A DNA stretch of 64,000 bases, taken from assembly GCF_018278905.1 (NCBI RefSeq), contig NZ_CP046600.1, positions 2,728,001-2,792,000 on the forward strand, read 5' to 3'. Of this stretch, positions 38,798 through 47,938 are shown in pieces. This stretch comes from Mycobacterium spongiae (GTDB taxonomy: Bacteria > Actinomycetota > Actinomycetes > Mycobacteriales > Mycobacteriaceae). Position 1 is the stretch's first letter, and each line of letters opens with the position of its first letter. Made by a program: the position numbers and the translations under genes. The notes under the pieces were generated by a model. It worked only from the letters and a program-made list of their open reading frames with translations, was not told the DNA's origin and did not search any database.

Positions 38798-39676
38798 CTA
38801 GACGGTGCCGAACCGATCGACGATTGCCGTGGCGATCCGGTCGGGGGCATCTTCCTGGATGAAGTGCTTGGCGTCGGGCAGTTCGACCAGGACATGATCG
38901 GGGAATGTCGCGCGCATCCGCGGGATCATGGGTCCGGGTTTGAATGCGAAGTCCTTCATTCCCCAAATCAGCAGGGTGCGTTTGGCGCCCAGCGTCGCTG
39001 GTACCTCCCGGGCCAGCCGCTGAAGGAGGGGTCTGGCGGCCAGTATCTGTTTCGGCATTTCGGCTACGCCCACTCGGGCTGCAGGGTTGGGCTGCACCGC
39101 TCGGTAGTGCTCCATGACTGCCGAGCTGAGTTGGTGTTGGGTTCCGACCGGTATCAGTCGCTCCACGAAGAAGTTGCGCTGCAGAATCGCGTACTGCAAA
39201 GGCGGGCTGGACATCACCTTGCTGAACGCCTTCATGGTCAGCGCGTCCGTGGGCCAGAACCACGTGTTGCCCAACACGACGCCGCGCACTCGATCGGCGC
39301 GCTCCACCGCGACCGCCATGCTGACCGGTCCACCCCAGTCCTGGCCCATCGTCAGGTAGCCGTCGAGGCCAAGGTGATCGACAAACTCGCCGACAACCCG
39401 CGCGTGCTCTTCGATCGTGTATCCGAATCCCGAGGGCCGCTCCGAAAGCCCAAAACCGAGATAATCGGGCGCGATACAGCGGAAGCGGTCCCGCAACGCC
39501 GCGATGATGTCCCGGTACAGGAAGCTCCAGGTCGGGTTGCCGTGGCAGAACAGGATCGGCGGGCCTGTGGCGCTCGTGGGGCCCTCGTCGATGAAGTGGA
39601 TCCGGCCGCGTGAGCTGTCGAACCAGCGCGACTCGAACGGGTACAGCAGGGGATCCGGGGTGAATTCGAGGCTCAT
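38798..39676 (-). CDS. Haloalkane dehalogenase (Rv1833c/DhmA-like)
   Basis: A 292-residue alpha/beta hydrolase that removes halide from haloalkanes through an alkyl-enzyme ester. The nucleophile is Asp113, followed by the halide-binding Trp114 (GQDWGG); the other halide-contact region is HGNPTW (Trp50), and the catalytic histidine is His271 (KHFIQEDAPD). The sequence matches Rv1833c closely. I chose the ATG at 39676 because AAGGAG precedes it by 5 nt; upstream extension to 39958 overlaps a divergent gene. A promoter with a TAGCAT -10 lies about 20 nt upstream and matches that of the divergent TetR gene. Confidence 0.92.
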   Translation of the reverse strand: MSLEFTPDPLLYPFESRWFDSSRGRIHFIDEGPTSATGPPILFCHGNPTWSFLYRDIIAALRDRFRCIAPDYLGFGLSERPSGFGYTIEEHARVVGEFVDHLGLDGYLTMGQDWGGPVSMAVAVERADRVRGVVLGNTWFWPTDALTMKAFSKVMSSPPLQYAILQRNFFVERLIPVGTQHQLSSAVMEHYRAVQPNPAARVGVAEMPKQILAARPLLQRLAREVPATLGAKRTLLIWGMKDFAFKPGPMIPRMRATFPDHVLVELPDAKHFIQEDAPDRIATAIVDRFGTV

Positions 39677-39700
39677 GGCACTCCTTATGATCGCGCTCCC

Positions 39701-39788
39701 GATGCTAGCCGCCATGGTCGCGATCGGCGGCCGCGGGCCTGACACGCACGTATAGCGGTCAAACACGCTCAAACCTTGGACTAGCATC
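39701..39788 (+). promoter_or_regulatory. Divergent promoters with identical -10 sequences
   Basis: CTAGCATC at 39781-39788 (plus strand) and its reverse complement GATGCTAG at 39701-39708 form an 8-bp inverted repeat. Each contains TAGCAT in the right position for a -10: one 7 nt before the TetR GTG (leaderless), the other about 20 nt before the dehalogenase start. The symmetry suggests co-regulation, perhaps by the TetR protein itself; a specific operator between them was not identified. Confidence 0.5.
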
Positions 39789-39794
39789 CCTGGG

Positions 39795-40424
39795 GTGACA
39801 GCTGCGGACGCGGACCGGCGACGCTCCAATCGGCGCGGCCTCGCGACGCGTGAAAGTATGCTGGAGGCCGCACTCCAGTCGTTGGCATCCGGCGATCCAG
39901 GGGCAGCGTCAGCAAATCGTATCGCCAAGGAAATCGGCGCCACGTGGGGAGTGGTCAAGTACCAATTCGGCGGCGTTGACGGATTCTGGGCCGCGGTATT
40001 GCACCGTACCGCGGTGCGCTGCCAAGCGTTACCGTCGCCCGCGGTCTCGGCGGGTCAGTTGCATGAGCGAGTTTCGGTGATCATCGACATCTTGTACGAA
40101 GGCCTGACGTCCACCGATTCCCGTGCCATCGAGACCTTGCGCAAAGCGCTACCGAACGATCGCGTCGAACTTGAGCAGCATTACCCAAAGACCGCAGTCG
40201 CACTGTCGAAATGGCAGCATGGCTGGGCGCGCGCCTGTCAGGAGGCATTTGCGGGTCTACACGTCGACCCCAACCGCGTTCGTGAAGTCGCAGCGTTCAT
40301 CCCAGGAGCGATGCGGGGAATTACCTCCGAGAAGCAGCTGGGCACCTACACCGACCTGGACCAGGCCCGCCGCGGACTCACCAACGCGATCGTCGCCTAT
40401 TTGGAGAATTCGGATTCGAGCTAG
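39795..40424 (+). CDS. TetR family regulator, divergent from the dehalogenase
   Basis: A 209-residue protein with an N-terminal helix-turn-helix (ANRIAKEIGATWGVVKYQFGG region, residues about 35-60) and a TetR-like ligand domain. It starts with GTG and a TAGCAT element 7 nt upstream, so it is probably leaderless. It is divergent from the haloalkane dehalogenase, separated by 118 nt, and is followed by an alpha/beta hydrolase; such placement makes these neighbours likely targets. I do not recall an orthologue at this place in M. tuberculosis (Rv1833c and Rv1834 are adjacent there). Confidence 0.85.
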   Translation: MTAADADRRRSNRRGLATRESMLEAALQSLASGDPGAASANRIAKEIGATWGVVKYQFGGVDGFWAAVLHRTAVRCQALPSPAVSAGQLHERVSVIIDILYEGLTSTDSRAIETLRKALPNDRVELEQHYPKTAVALSKWQHGWARACQEAFAGLHVDPNRVREVAAFIPGAMRGITSEKQLGTYTDLDQARRGLTNAIVAYLENSDSS

Positions 40425-40462
40425 TACTCGCCGTCGCGCGCTCGCGATGGTATGCCCGAAGT

Positions 40463-41329
40463 GTGAGATCAGCGAGTGTCCGGCAGTGGTGCGACGGTGG
40501 ACGATGGGTGCAGACAGATCTGGGCAAGGTCTTCGTTCGGTCGGGACCGGGCGAATCGCCGACGGTCCTTCTGCTGCACGGCTATCCCTCGAGTTGCTAC
40601 GACTTCCGCCAGGTGGTCGAGCACCTGGGCGGCCGAGCCTGGGTGACGATGGACTTTCTCGGCTTCGGTTTGTCGGACAAACCCCGCCCGCACCGCTACA
40701 GCTTGCTGGAGCAGGCCGACCTGGTGCAGACCGTGATCGCCGCAGCCACGATCGGCCCAGTTGTGCTGCTCGCCCACGACATGGGCACGTCGGTGACCAC
40801 CGAGTTGCTCGCGCGCGATCTGCAGGGTCGCCTGCCATTCGAGCTGCGCCGCGTCGTGTTGAGCAACGGCAGCGTGATCTTGGAGCGGGCTAGCCTGCGG
40901 CCGATCCAGAAGGTCCTGCGCAGCCCGCTGGGTCCGGTTGCTGCGCGGTTGATCAGCCGTGGCGGCTTCAACCGGGGGTTCGGCAAGCTGTTCTCGGCCG
41001 AGCACCCACTGGCGCTGGAGGAAGCACAGGCCCAGTGGGAGTTGTTGTGCTACAACGACGGCAACCGCATACCCCACCTGCTGATCAGCTACCTCGAAGA
41101 GCGGGTGCAATACGCGCAGCGCTGGCACGGGGCGGTGCGCGACTGGCCCAAACCGCTCGGGTTCGTCTGGGGACTCGCCGATCCTGTGGCGACGACGAAC
41201 GTGCTGGCTGGATTGCGGGAGCTGCGCCCGAGTGCTGACGTCGTGGAGCTGCCGGGGTTGGGGCACTACCCGCAGATCGAGGATCCCAAGGCGTACGCTG
41301 ACGCCGCGCTGGCGCTGCTCGTCGAATGA
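40463..41329 (+). CDS. Alpha/beta hydrolase (Rv1834-like)
   Basis: A 288-residue alpha/beta hydrolase of the haloalkane dehalogenase/epoxide hydrolase branch. The nucleophile is Asp106 in LLAHDMGTS, where the usual Trp after Asp is Met, so dehalogenation is less likely than hydrolysis of an epoxide or ester. The catalytic histidine is His268 (GLGHYPQIEDP). Length equals Rv1834. The GTG at 40463 lies 38 nt after the TetR stop. Confidence 0.88.
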   Translation: MRSASVRQWCDGGRWVQTDLGKVFVRSGPGESPTVLLLHGYPSSCYDFRQVVEHLGGRAWVTMDFLGFGLSDKPRPHRYSLLEQADLVQTVIAAATIGPVVLLAHDMGTSVTTELLARDLQGRLPFELRRVVLSNGSVILERASLRPIQKVLRSPLGPVAARLISRGGFNRGFGKLFSAEHPLALEEAQAQWELLCYNDGNRIPHLLISYLEERVQYAQRWHGAVRDWPKPLGFVWGLADPVATTNVLAGLRELRPSADVVELPGLGHYPQIEDPKAYADAALALLVE

Positions 41330-41373
41330 CGATCAGCTCATAGCGGTGAGAGCCGAGGGGCCGGCTGCCCCGG

Positions 41374-43260
41374 CTAGCGCCGCACGACCGGTAGATCGAC
41401 CCGGGAAGCGCGTAGCCGGCTGCGGTGGACGTGCAGCACCGGTGGTCCGCCGGGCAGGATCGCGAAGTGGCTGGCGTCGGCGCCGGCGATGGCGACACGG
41501 ATCTGGTGCCCCGGTTGGAACAGGTACGAGGTGGGCAGCAGGTCGAACGTCAGCTCCGCGATCTCGCCCGCGACAAGAGCCTGCGCGTCGCTGCGCTTGA
41601 ACGTTCTGTAGGGGACCGGCTGGCGGTACCGTGGCGGCGCTTCGCTGAGCCGACGGTTGATGGCGCGCAACTGACCCTCGGTGATGTAGACGACGTGGCC
41701 ACGCTCATCGACGTCCTCGAGATAGACAAAAAACGTGCCGTCGCTGGTGGTCGAGGTGACAAACAGGGTGACGACAGGATGGCCGGTGACTTCGACGGGA
41801 TGACGAAGCGGCGCGGACGTATAGGTCAACAGCTTGGCGTCCTGGATGTTGCGGTCCGGGTAGCGAACGTGTCCACCGATGCCGACTTGCGCGCGCCAGC
41901 GGGAGTGCTCACCGGTTCCGGCCGTCCGGTCCACGACATAGTCGTCGGCGCCGGCATCGGAATCGGGCGCATCCAGACTCAGCTGTCGCGCTGGGGCGAA
42001 GTAGTAGCTTTGCATGGTGGCGGGCGGCGGCCAGGAATCGGCCGATTTCCAACGGTCTTCCACCATGGTGAAGTAGTGCACCGGCGGTTCCGAACCGATG
42101 CCGGTGTCACGGCCCCTGAGGTGATAGTCGCAGAACCGCAGTAACTCGCCGTCGTGATCAAAACCTGGCTTGCTCAGCCCGCGGAGGGGATCGACGTGCC
42201 AGCCGCCAGTATGGTTCCACGGTCCCAGCGTCAGCCGGCTGCCCGAGTTGGAGAGGGTAAGAAAGCGCTTGACCGCGGAATGGGCATACCCGCCGTCGAA
42301 CCAGCCGCTATAGCTGTAGACAGCGGCTCCCGACGCCTCGATGTCGTGCCAATAGTTGTGCGGACTGATCAGATTGATGCTGCCCGACTCATCGATGGGC
42401 GCCCCGATAGGCTCGAAGCCGCTGCCGAGTTGGCGATGGTAGGGATCCGATGGGGCTATGTCGTCACGAAACGTCAACGACAACGCTTGCTCATGGACGT
42501 CGTAGTTGTCGCGATGCGCGGCGATAGCCTCCGCCCGCAGCGAGCGGTCACGGTCGCCTTGCACCGGCGCAACGCCAGTGAGCGGGAGCTTCGCCCACCA
42601 CCCGACGACCTCATGCAGCGCGTTGCGGTCGAGGGCTTCGTTGTAGCGCCCCCATGTTTCGGTGAACCAGGTGGCGTGAATGCCGCCGGGGAAGGCGATA
42701 TCGGTGAAGGCGTCGAACAGCGCGAAACACGGCGCGATCACCTCCACCGCTGGGTGCTGGTTCACCAGCAGGAGCTCAGCCGCCGTGCCGTCGTACGAGT
42801 TTCCCAGCGCGGCAACCTTTCCGTTGCACCACGGCTGGCGCACGATCCAGTCGACAATGTGGGCGCCGTCACGGATCTCGTCCGGTGACCACTCACAGAC
42901 GCGGGCACCATAGGACGCACCCGACCCGCGTACGTCCACGTCGACCCACGCATAGCCGCCGGCAACGAAGCGTCGTCGGCGCCGTTTGTCTCCGGCGATG
43001 TGCTGAAAAGGCAAGCCTGCGAAGACCATCCGCAGAGGCCAGCGTAGTTGCATCGACCGGTAGTAGCGGGTCTGGTGCAGGATCGCCGGTACCCGGACGC
43101 CGTTGGTGAGGCCCGCGGGAAGATAGAGGTCGATGGCGATCCGCACGCCGTCACGCATCGTCACATAGCAAGAGGAATAACGCATTCCCCGATACTTTGG
43201 GCGCCTGGGTTCTGGTGGTTGTGGGGGGTACCAGGCCGCATCCGAGCCGCTGTACGCCAT
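41374..43260 (-). CDS. CocE/NonD family hydrolase (Rv1835c-like)
   Basis: A 628-residue enzyme of the X-Pro dipeptidyl-peptidase/cocaine esterase family. The nucleophile elbow is GNSYDGT (Ser in GxSYxG), the alpha/beta hydrolase part carries the helical cap typical of this family, and the C-terminal region is the jelly-roll domain. Rv1835c homologues are annotated as serine esterases or peptidases, but the substrate is unknown. No signal peptide is seen. It starts 17 nt after the stop of the VWA-domain membrane protein gene, so the two form an operon. Confidence 0.9.
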   Translation of the reverse strand: MAYSGSDAAWYPPQPPEPRRPKYRGMRYSSCYVTMRDGVRIAIDLYLPAGLTNGVRVPAILHQTRYYRSMQLRWPLRMVFAGLPFQHIAGDKRRRRRFVAGGYAWVDVDVRGSGASYGARVCEWSPDEIRDGAHIVDWIVRQPWCNGKVAALGNSYDGTAAELLLVNQHPAVEVIAPCFALFDAFTDIAFPGGIHATWFTETWGRYNEALDRNALHEVVGWWAKLPLTGVAPVQGDRDRSLRAEAIAAHRDNYDVHEQALSLTFRDDIAPSDPYHRQLGSGFEPIGAPIDESGSINLISPHNYWHDIEASGAAVYSYSGWFDGGYAHSAVKRFLTLSNSGSRLTLGPWNHTGGWHVDPLRGLSKPGFDHDGELLRFCDYHLRGRDTGIGSEPPVHYFTMVEDRWKSADSWPPPATMQSYYFAPARQLSLDAPDSDAGADDYVVDRTAGTGEHSRWRAQVGIGGHVRYPDRNIQDAKLLTYTSAPLRHPVEVTGHPVVTLFVTSTTSDGTFFVYLEDVDERGHVVYITEGQLRAINRRLSEAPPRYRQPVPYRTFKRSDAQALVAGEIAELTFDLLPTSYLFQPGHQIRVAIAGADASHFAILPGGPPVLHVHRSRLRASRVDLPVVRR

Positions 43261-43277
43261 CAGGGGTAGCCCGGCGA

Positions 43278-45440
43278 TCAGCCCAACAGGATGGTGACTG
43301 CGGTAGCGAGGTCGGGGGAGGCCGACGTGCTCAAGTTTTGGTAGGTGCCCCCACTGAGCTGCGCGACGGCTTCCCAGGTTGCCCGGTCTGGGTCGTCGCC
43401 AAAGTCAATGATGTTGACCGCGATCGGTTTTGCCGGGTCGGCGCTCGTCCGGATGAAATCTTGTAGCCCCGGCCCATCGAGGGTTTGATCGGTGTGCGGC
43501 CCCGCTGTAATGACGAGAATTGAATTAGCTTGGCCGTCATGGTAATTGGCCAGCATGTCCTGATAGATCAACCGCAAGGTGGTGAACGACACCGCGCCGC
43601 CGTTAGAGGAATACTGTTTGTTCAGCGCCGCTGTCAGGGCCTCTGAGCGGGGCTGCCCGTCGACGGGGTCGGCCAACGGCCCGGCCGGCACCTCGGTTCG
43701 TCCCTCCTGACCGTCGAATGTCCACAAGCCGACGACCGCACTGGGCGGCATTCCGCGAATCCGGTTCTCCAGCGCCGCAATGACATTGTCGAGCCGGGAC
43801 TTGCCGCCTTCGTCCTGGGGCATCGACTGGTCGAGCATGATGGTGGCGGCCACGCCGTTCGATGGTGCGCCCATACTGTCGGCCAGCGTGGCGCGGGTGG
43901 CCTCGTCACCGACCGACAGTGTCGAAGACAACGCCGGAAAGCTGGTCACGGGGCTGGCGGGCGGTTCCACATCGTTAACGCGGAAACCCGCCTCGGCGAG
44001 CTTCGCGAGTTGCTCTGGCTTATGCATATACCGGGAAAACGCACTGGCCGCAGTGGTCTGCTCTTGCGACAGCCACGAACCGCCAAGCAACACCGTCGGA
44101 TAGTCGGCGACCGCAACTGGCCCGGGCGGTAGCCAGAAGCTCAACGTGTTCTTGGCGTCCGACAGCGACTGGCCGCGCTCGAACAGCGCTTGCTCCGTGG
44201 TCACCACTGCATGCACCGGTGCCGCCGCCGAATCACCCGGTTTGAGTAGCGCGTTCATCGCTTCCGTGAGGGAGTCATCGGCGAGCTTGGGTTGCGCGCT
44301 CATCAGGGTGCGAACTGCACCTATGCCGGCCGTCGGCGACGCACCCGCCGGGGCGGACGCGGCCGCTATTGCTTCGCCGGCCAGCAACGACGCGTCTGCA
44401 TTGCCGGCGATCGGCAGTGCCAGGCGCAGCGAGCCCCACGTTGGCAGGTCCAGGGCGGCCAGCGAGTCGGGGGTGGACTGCAGGCCGGGTAGTGCCGCCC
44501 AGTCCTGATTGGCCAGTGCCGGCTGCAATTCCGGCCGAACGGCCACGAGCACCGGCGATGTCACCAGTGGGCGGCTGTCGCTAATCGTTTGCGGACCTGC
44601 CGCAGCGGACAGCCGCGCGGCGGAGATCGAGCTGGCGGGGATCCACAATCCCGGTCGGCTGCCAAGGTCGCTCGGCCATTCGCCGATGAATCCGCCGACG
44701 ACGGCGTCGGAGCCCGCAGGTTTCACGGCCACTGCGACGCAGCGGTCACCGATCGGACCGGCCGACGCGTTGTAGCTGTCGGCAAAGTCCTTGACGTAGC
44801 CGGCAATCGACGCGTCAGCGATGACCGCGACGGTGTCGTTGCCTCCGACGCAGCTCGCCGCGGCCGTGTGCGAACGGTTGGACAACGCGTCACCGAAGAA
44901 ACTCCACAGGATCACCCCTGCGACCACCACGATGACGGTCACAAAGGCCACGATTACGCCGATGCTGACGCCACGTCGTCCGCCGACACCGCGGTGACCG
45001 CCCTGAGATTCACCGAGTCCCCGATGGCCGGCGCGCAACGGCGGCGGCGCGATCGCTGACGGATCCGGACCCGCTGGTTCCGAGCCTGCCGGGGGCGATG
45101 AAAAATCGGGGTACTCGCCCGCGCCCGCGGGCGCGTAGGCGCCAGCGGCAGGGTAGTGGCCCGCGTCGGTGGGGTGGGTCGCATCCGGGTACGACCCGTA
45201 ACCGCTCTGCTGCGGGGACGTCGGGGGCTCGTCGCCGGCCCGGACGTTGTTGTCGGTCAGGGGGTCGGTCAGCTGGTCGGTCGCGGTTGGTTCAGCAGCC
45301 GCCTCGTCGAACCCGCTGCCGGCCTGGAGGTCAGCACCGTGATCGTCTAGCTGGTAGCCCCGGTCGTGTTGTTCTGCGGGATCTTCGTCAGAAGGTTCAT
45401 CGGCGGAATCCTCAGGGTCGGGCTTGCTGTGCCTACCCAT
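43278..45440 (-). CDS. Membrane protein with solute-binding-like and VWA domains (Rv1836c-like)
   Basis: A 720-residue protein: an acidic, disordered N-terminal 155 residues, one membrane helix (about 158-180), an external region resembling extracellular solute-binding proteins (about 190-490), and a C-terminal von Willebrand factor A domain. The VWA metal-ion site reads DQSMP near residue 534 rather than the canonical DxSxS, so metal binding may be altered. It matches Rv1836c. The start ATG at 45440 is the only good one. The gene is followed by the CocE hydrolase and preceded by glcB 33 nt away. Confidence 0.88.
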   Translation of the reverse strand: MGRHSKPDPEDSADEPSDEDPAEQHDRGYQLDDHGADLQAGSGFDEAAAEPTATDQLTDPLTDNNVRAGDEPPTSPQQSGYGSYPDATHPTDAGHYPAAGAYAPAGAGEYPDFSSPPAGSEPAGPDPSAIAPPPLRAGHRGLGESQGGHRGVGGRRGVSIGVIVAFVTVIVVVAGVILWSFFGDALSNRSHTAAASCVGGNDTVAVIADASIAGYVKDFADSYNASAGPIGDRCVAVAVKPAGSDAVVGGFIGEWPSDLGSRPGLWIPASSISAARLSAAAGPQTISDSRPLVTSPVLVAVRPELQPALANQDWAALPGLQSTPDSLAALDLPTWGSLRLALPIAGNADASLLAGEAIAAASAPAGASPTAGIGAVRTLMSAQPKLADDSLTEAMNALLKPGDSAAAPVHAVVTTEQALFERGQSLSDAKNTLSFWLPPGPVAVADYPTVLLGGSWLSQEQTTAASAFSRYMHKPEQLAKLAEAGFRVNDVEPPASPVTSFPALSSTLSVGDEATRATLADSMGAPSNGVAATIMLDQSMPQDEGGKSRLDNVIAALENRIRGMPPSAVVGLWTFDGQEGRTEVPAGPLADPVDGQPRSEALTAALNKQYSSNGGAVSFTTLRLIYQDMLANYHDGQANSILVITAGPHTDQTLDGPGLQDFIRTSADPAKPIAVNIIDFGDDPDRATWEAVAQLSGGTYQNLSTSASPDLATAVTILLG

Positions 45441-45473
45441 ACCAGTCTCTGCGTCCTCTCCGTCCCAGATTGC

Positions 45474-47690
45474 CTAGCGGCCGTCACCGTCGCCGGCCTG
45501 GGCCTTAAACTCGCGCCGTCGGCGATGCAGGATCGGTTCGGTGTAGCCGTTGGGCTGCTGCCCCCCGGACAGGATCAGCTCTTCGGCGGCCAGGAAGGCG
45601 ATGCTGTCATCGAAGTTCGGCGCCATCGGTCGATACGCCGAGTCTGCAGCGTTTTGCTGATCCACCAGCGGCGCCATTCGCTCCAGGCTGGCGCGAACGT
45701 CCTCACTGGTAATCACCCCATGGCGCAACCAGTTGGCCAGGAGCTGGCTGGCGATGCGCAACGTCGCGCGGTCCTCCATCAGCGCCACGTCGTGGATGTC
45801 GGGCACCTTCGAGCATCCGACGCCCTGGTCGATCCAGCGGACCACATAGCCCAGGATGGACTGGCAGTTGTTGTCGACTTCCTCACGGATCTCGTCCGGA
45901 GCCCACGCCAGTTCCTTCGCCAGCGGGATCGTCAACAGCTGTTCGATGGTGGCGCGTTTTTTGCCGGCCAGCTCCTGTTGCACCGCGACCACGCTGACCT
46001 GGTGGTAGTGCATCGCGTGCAGAGTGGCCGCCGTGGGCGAGGGGACCCACGCGGTGCTGGCGCCGGCGCGGGGTTGGGCGATCTTGGTGTCGACCATGTC
46101 GGCCATGAGCTCGGTCATCGTCCACATGCCCTTGCCGATCTGGGCGCGGCCGCTGAATCCGGCAGCCAGGCCGGCATCGACGTTGTTGTCCTCGTAGGCC
46201 AGGATCCACGGCTGGCTCTTCATAATGCCTTTGCGCACCATGGGGCCGGCCTCCATCGAGGTGTGGATTTCGTCGCCGGTGCGATCCAGGAATCCCGTGT
46301 TGATGAACACGACGCGGTCGGCGGCGGCCTTGATGCACGACCGCAGGTTAAGAGTCGTGCGTCGCTCCTCATCCATAATGCCGATCTTCAGGGTGCCCTG
46401 GGGCAACCCCAGAACGTCCTCTACCCGGCTGAACAGCTCACACGTGAATGTCACTTCGGCCGGACCGTGCATCTTCGGCTTGACGATGTAGATCGAGCCG
46501 GTGCGGCTATTCACCAGCGGACCGTTGCCCTTGCTGGCTTTCAGCCCGTGAATCGCGGCCAGGCCAGTGAACAGCGCATCCATGATGCCCTCAAACACCT
46601 CGTTGCCGTCGGCCCCACCGTTGTCCACGAGGATCGCGTCATTAGTCATTAGGTGACCCACGTTGCGGACGAACATCAGGCTGCGTCCGGGCAACGTGAA
46701 CTGGCTCCCGTCGGGCGCGATGTAGTCGCGATCCTGGTTGAGCACCCGGGTGAACGCCGAGCCATCTTTGTCGACTCCGGTGGACAGATCGCCCTTGTTG
46801 AGTCCGAGCCAGTTGCGGTACCCCAGGACCTTGTCCGCAGCGTCGACGGCGGATACCGAGTCTTCGAAGTCCATGATCGTGGTGATCGCAGATTCCAGGA
46901 TCACGTCCTTGACACCGGCGCGGTCGGTAGCGCCGATCGGTGACTCGCGATCGATCTGGATCTCGATGTGCAGGCCATGGTTGACCAATAGCACCGACGT
47001 CGGCGACTGAGCATCGCCGGTATAGCCCACGAATTGGCCAGGGTCGGCCAACAGTCCGGTGGATAGCTCGTCACCGGGCAAATAGACCAGCAGCTGGCCG
47101 TCATCGACGCGGAAACCGGTGGCGTCGGCGTAGGAACCTGACGACAGCGGCACGGAGTTGTCGAGAAATTGGCGAGCGTAGGCGATCACTTTGTCGCCGC
47201 GAACCGTGTTGTAGCTCGTGCCCTTGTCGGCACCGTCGCTTTCGCTGATGACGTCGGTGCCGTAGAGGGCGTCGTACAGAGAGCCCCAGCGCGCGTTGGC
47301 CGCGTTCAGCGCAAACCGCGCGTTGAGCACCGGGACCACCAGCTGCGGGCCGGCGGTTGTGGTGATCTCCGCGTCAACACCCGACGTGGTGATGGTGAAG
47401 TCGTCGGGTTCCGGGAGCAGATAGCCGATCTCGGTGAGGAATTGGCGGTACGCATCCACGTCGATGGGCTCGATCACCCGATGCCGGTGCCACTTATCGA
47501 TCTGCGCCTGCAGCTCATCGCGGGCGGCGAGCAGAGTCTGGTTCAGCGGGGTCAAGTCGGCGACAACCTTGTCGACGCCGGCCCAAAAGCTGTCGCGGTC
47601 GATATCGGTGCCAGGCAGGGCCTCCTTGTTCACGAAGTCGTAGAGCACCCGGGCGACGCGCAAGTTGCCCACCGACACGCGGTTTTTCAT
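45474..47690 (-). CDS. glcB: Malate synthase G (GlcB)
   Basis: A 738-residue cytosolic enzyme of the glyoxylate shunt that condenses acetyl-CoA with glyoxylate to malate. The sequence aligns with M. tuberculosis GlcB over nearly its whole length (for example [20 protein letters not shown] and ILEIS-type glyoxylate-site regions as [10 protein letters not shown]). I chose the ATG at 47690 because GGGAGGAA precedes it by 4 nt; the longer frame to 47774 has no family support. Upstream, M. tuberculosis carries the vapBC13 toxin-antitoxin pair, which is not here. No regulatory site was identified. Confidence 0.95.
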   Translation of the reverse strand: MKNRVSVGNLRVARVLYDFVNKEALPGTDIDRDSFWAGVDKVVADLTPLNQTLLAARDELQAQIDKWHRHRVIEPIDVDAYRQFLTEIGYLLPEPDDFTITTSGVDAEITTTAGPQLVVPVLNARFALNAANARWGSLYDALYGTDVISESDGADKGTSYNTVRGDKVIAYARQFLDNSVPLSSGSYADATGFRVDDGQLLVYLPGDELSTGLLADPGQFVGYTGDAQSPTSVLLVNHGLHIEIQIDRESPIGATDRAGVKDVILESAITTIMDFEDSVSAVDAADKVLGYRNWLGLNKGDLSTGVDKDGSAFTRVLNQDRDYIAPDGSQFTLPGRSLMFVRNVGHLMTNDAILVDNGGADGNEVFEGIMDALFTGLAAIHGLKASKGNGPLVNSRTGSIYIVKPKMHGPAEVTFTCELFSRVEDVLGLPQGTLKIGIMDEERRTTLNLRSCIKAAADRVVFINTGFLDRTGDEIHTSMEAGPMVRKGIMKSQPWILAYEDNNVDAGLAAGFSGRAQIGKGMWTMTELMADMVDTKIAQPRAGASTAWVPSPTAATLHAMHYHQVSVVAVQQELAGKKRATIEQLLTIPLAKELAWAPDEIREEVDNNCQSILGYVVRWIDQGVGCSKVPDIHDVALMEDRATLRIASQLLANWLRHGVITSEDVRASLERMAPLVDQQNAADSAYRPMAPNFDDSIAFLAAEELILSGGQQPNGYTEPILHRRRREFKAQAGDGDGR

Positions 47691-47938
47691 TACTTCCTCC
47701 CTTACTGGCAATTCGCATAGCGTACCGGCCGACAGCGCGACTACCGCATCGGGCGACCCACAACAGCAGGTCACGCCGCCGAGCGACGCCGACAGCAGTA
47801 CCGCGACGCGCTGCGCGCTTGCTCGCTGGCAACAAAGGCCCGGTGTCGGCAGCTATCCGGAGGTCACCGTAGCCGCTGCGATCATACGGGCCGGTGCTGA
47901 TGGCCGCCTTCGGGGCGGTCCAGGTTGGGCGGCTCGGA

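Noticed and set aside
45366..46652. A 428-codon plus-strand frame opposite glcB
   Set aside because: Lies fully antisense to highly conserved malate synthase sequence.
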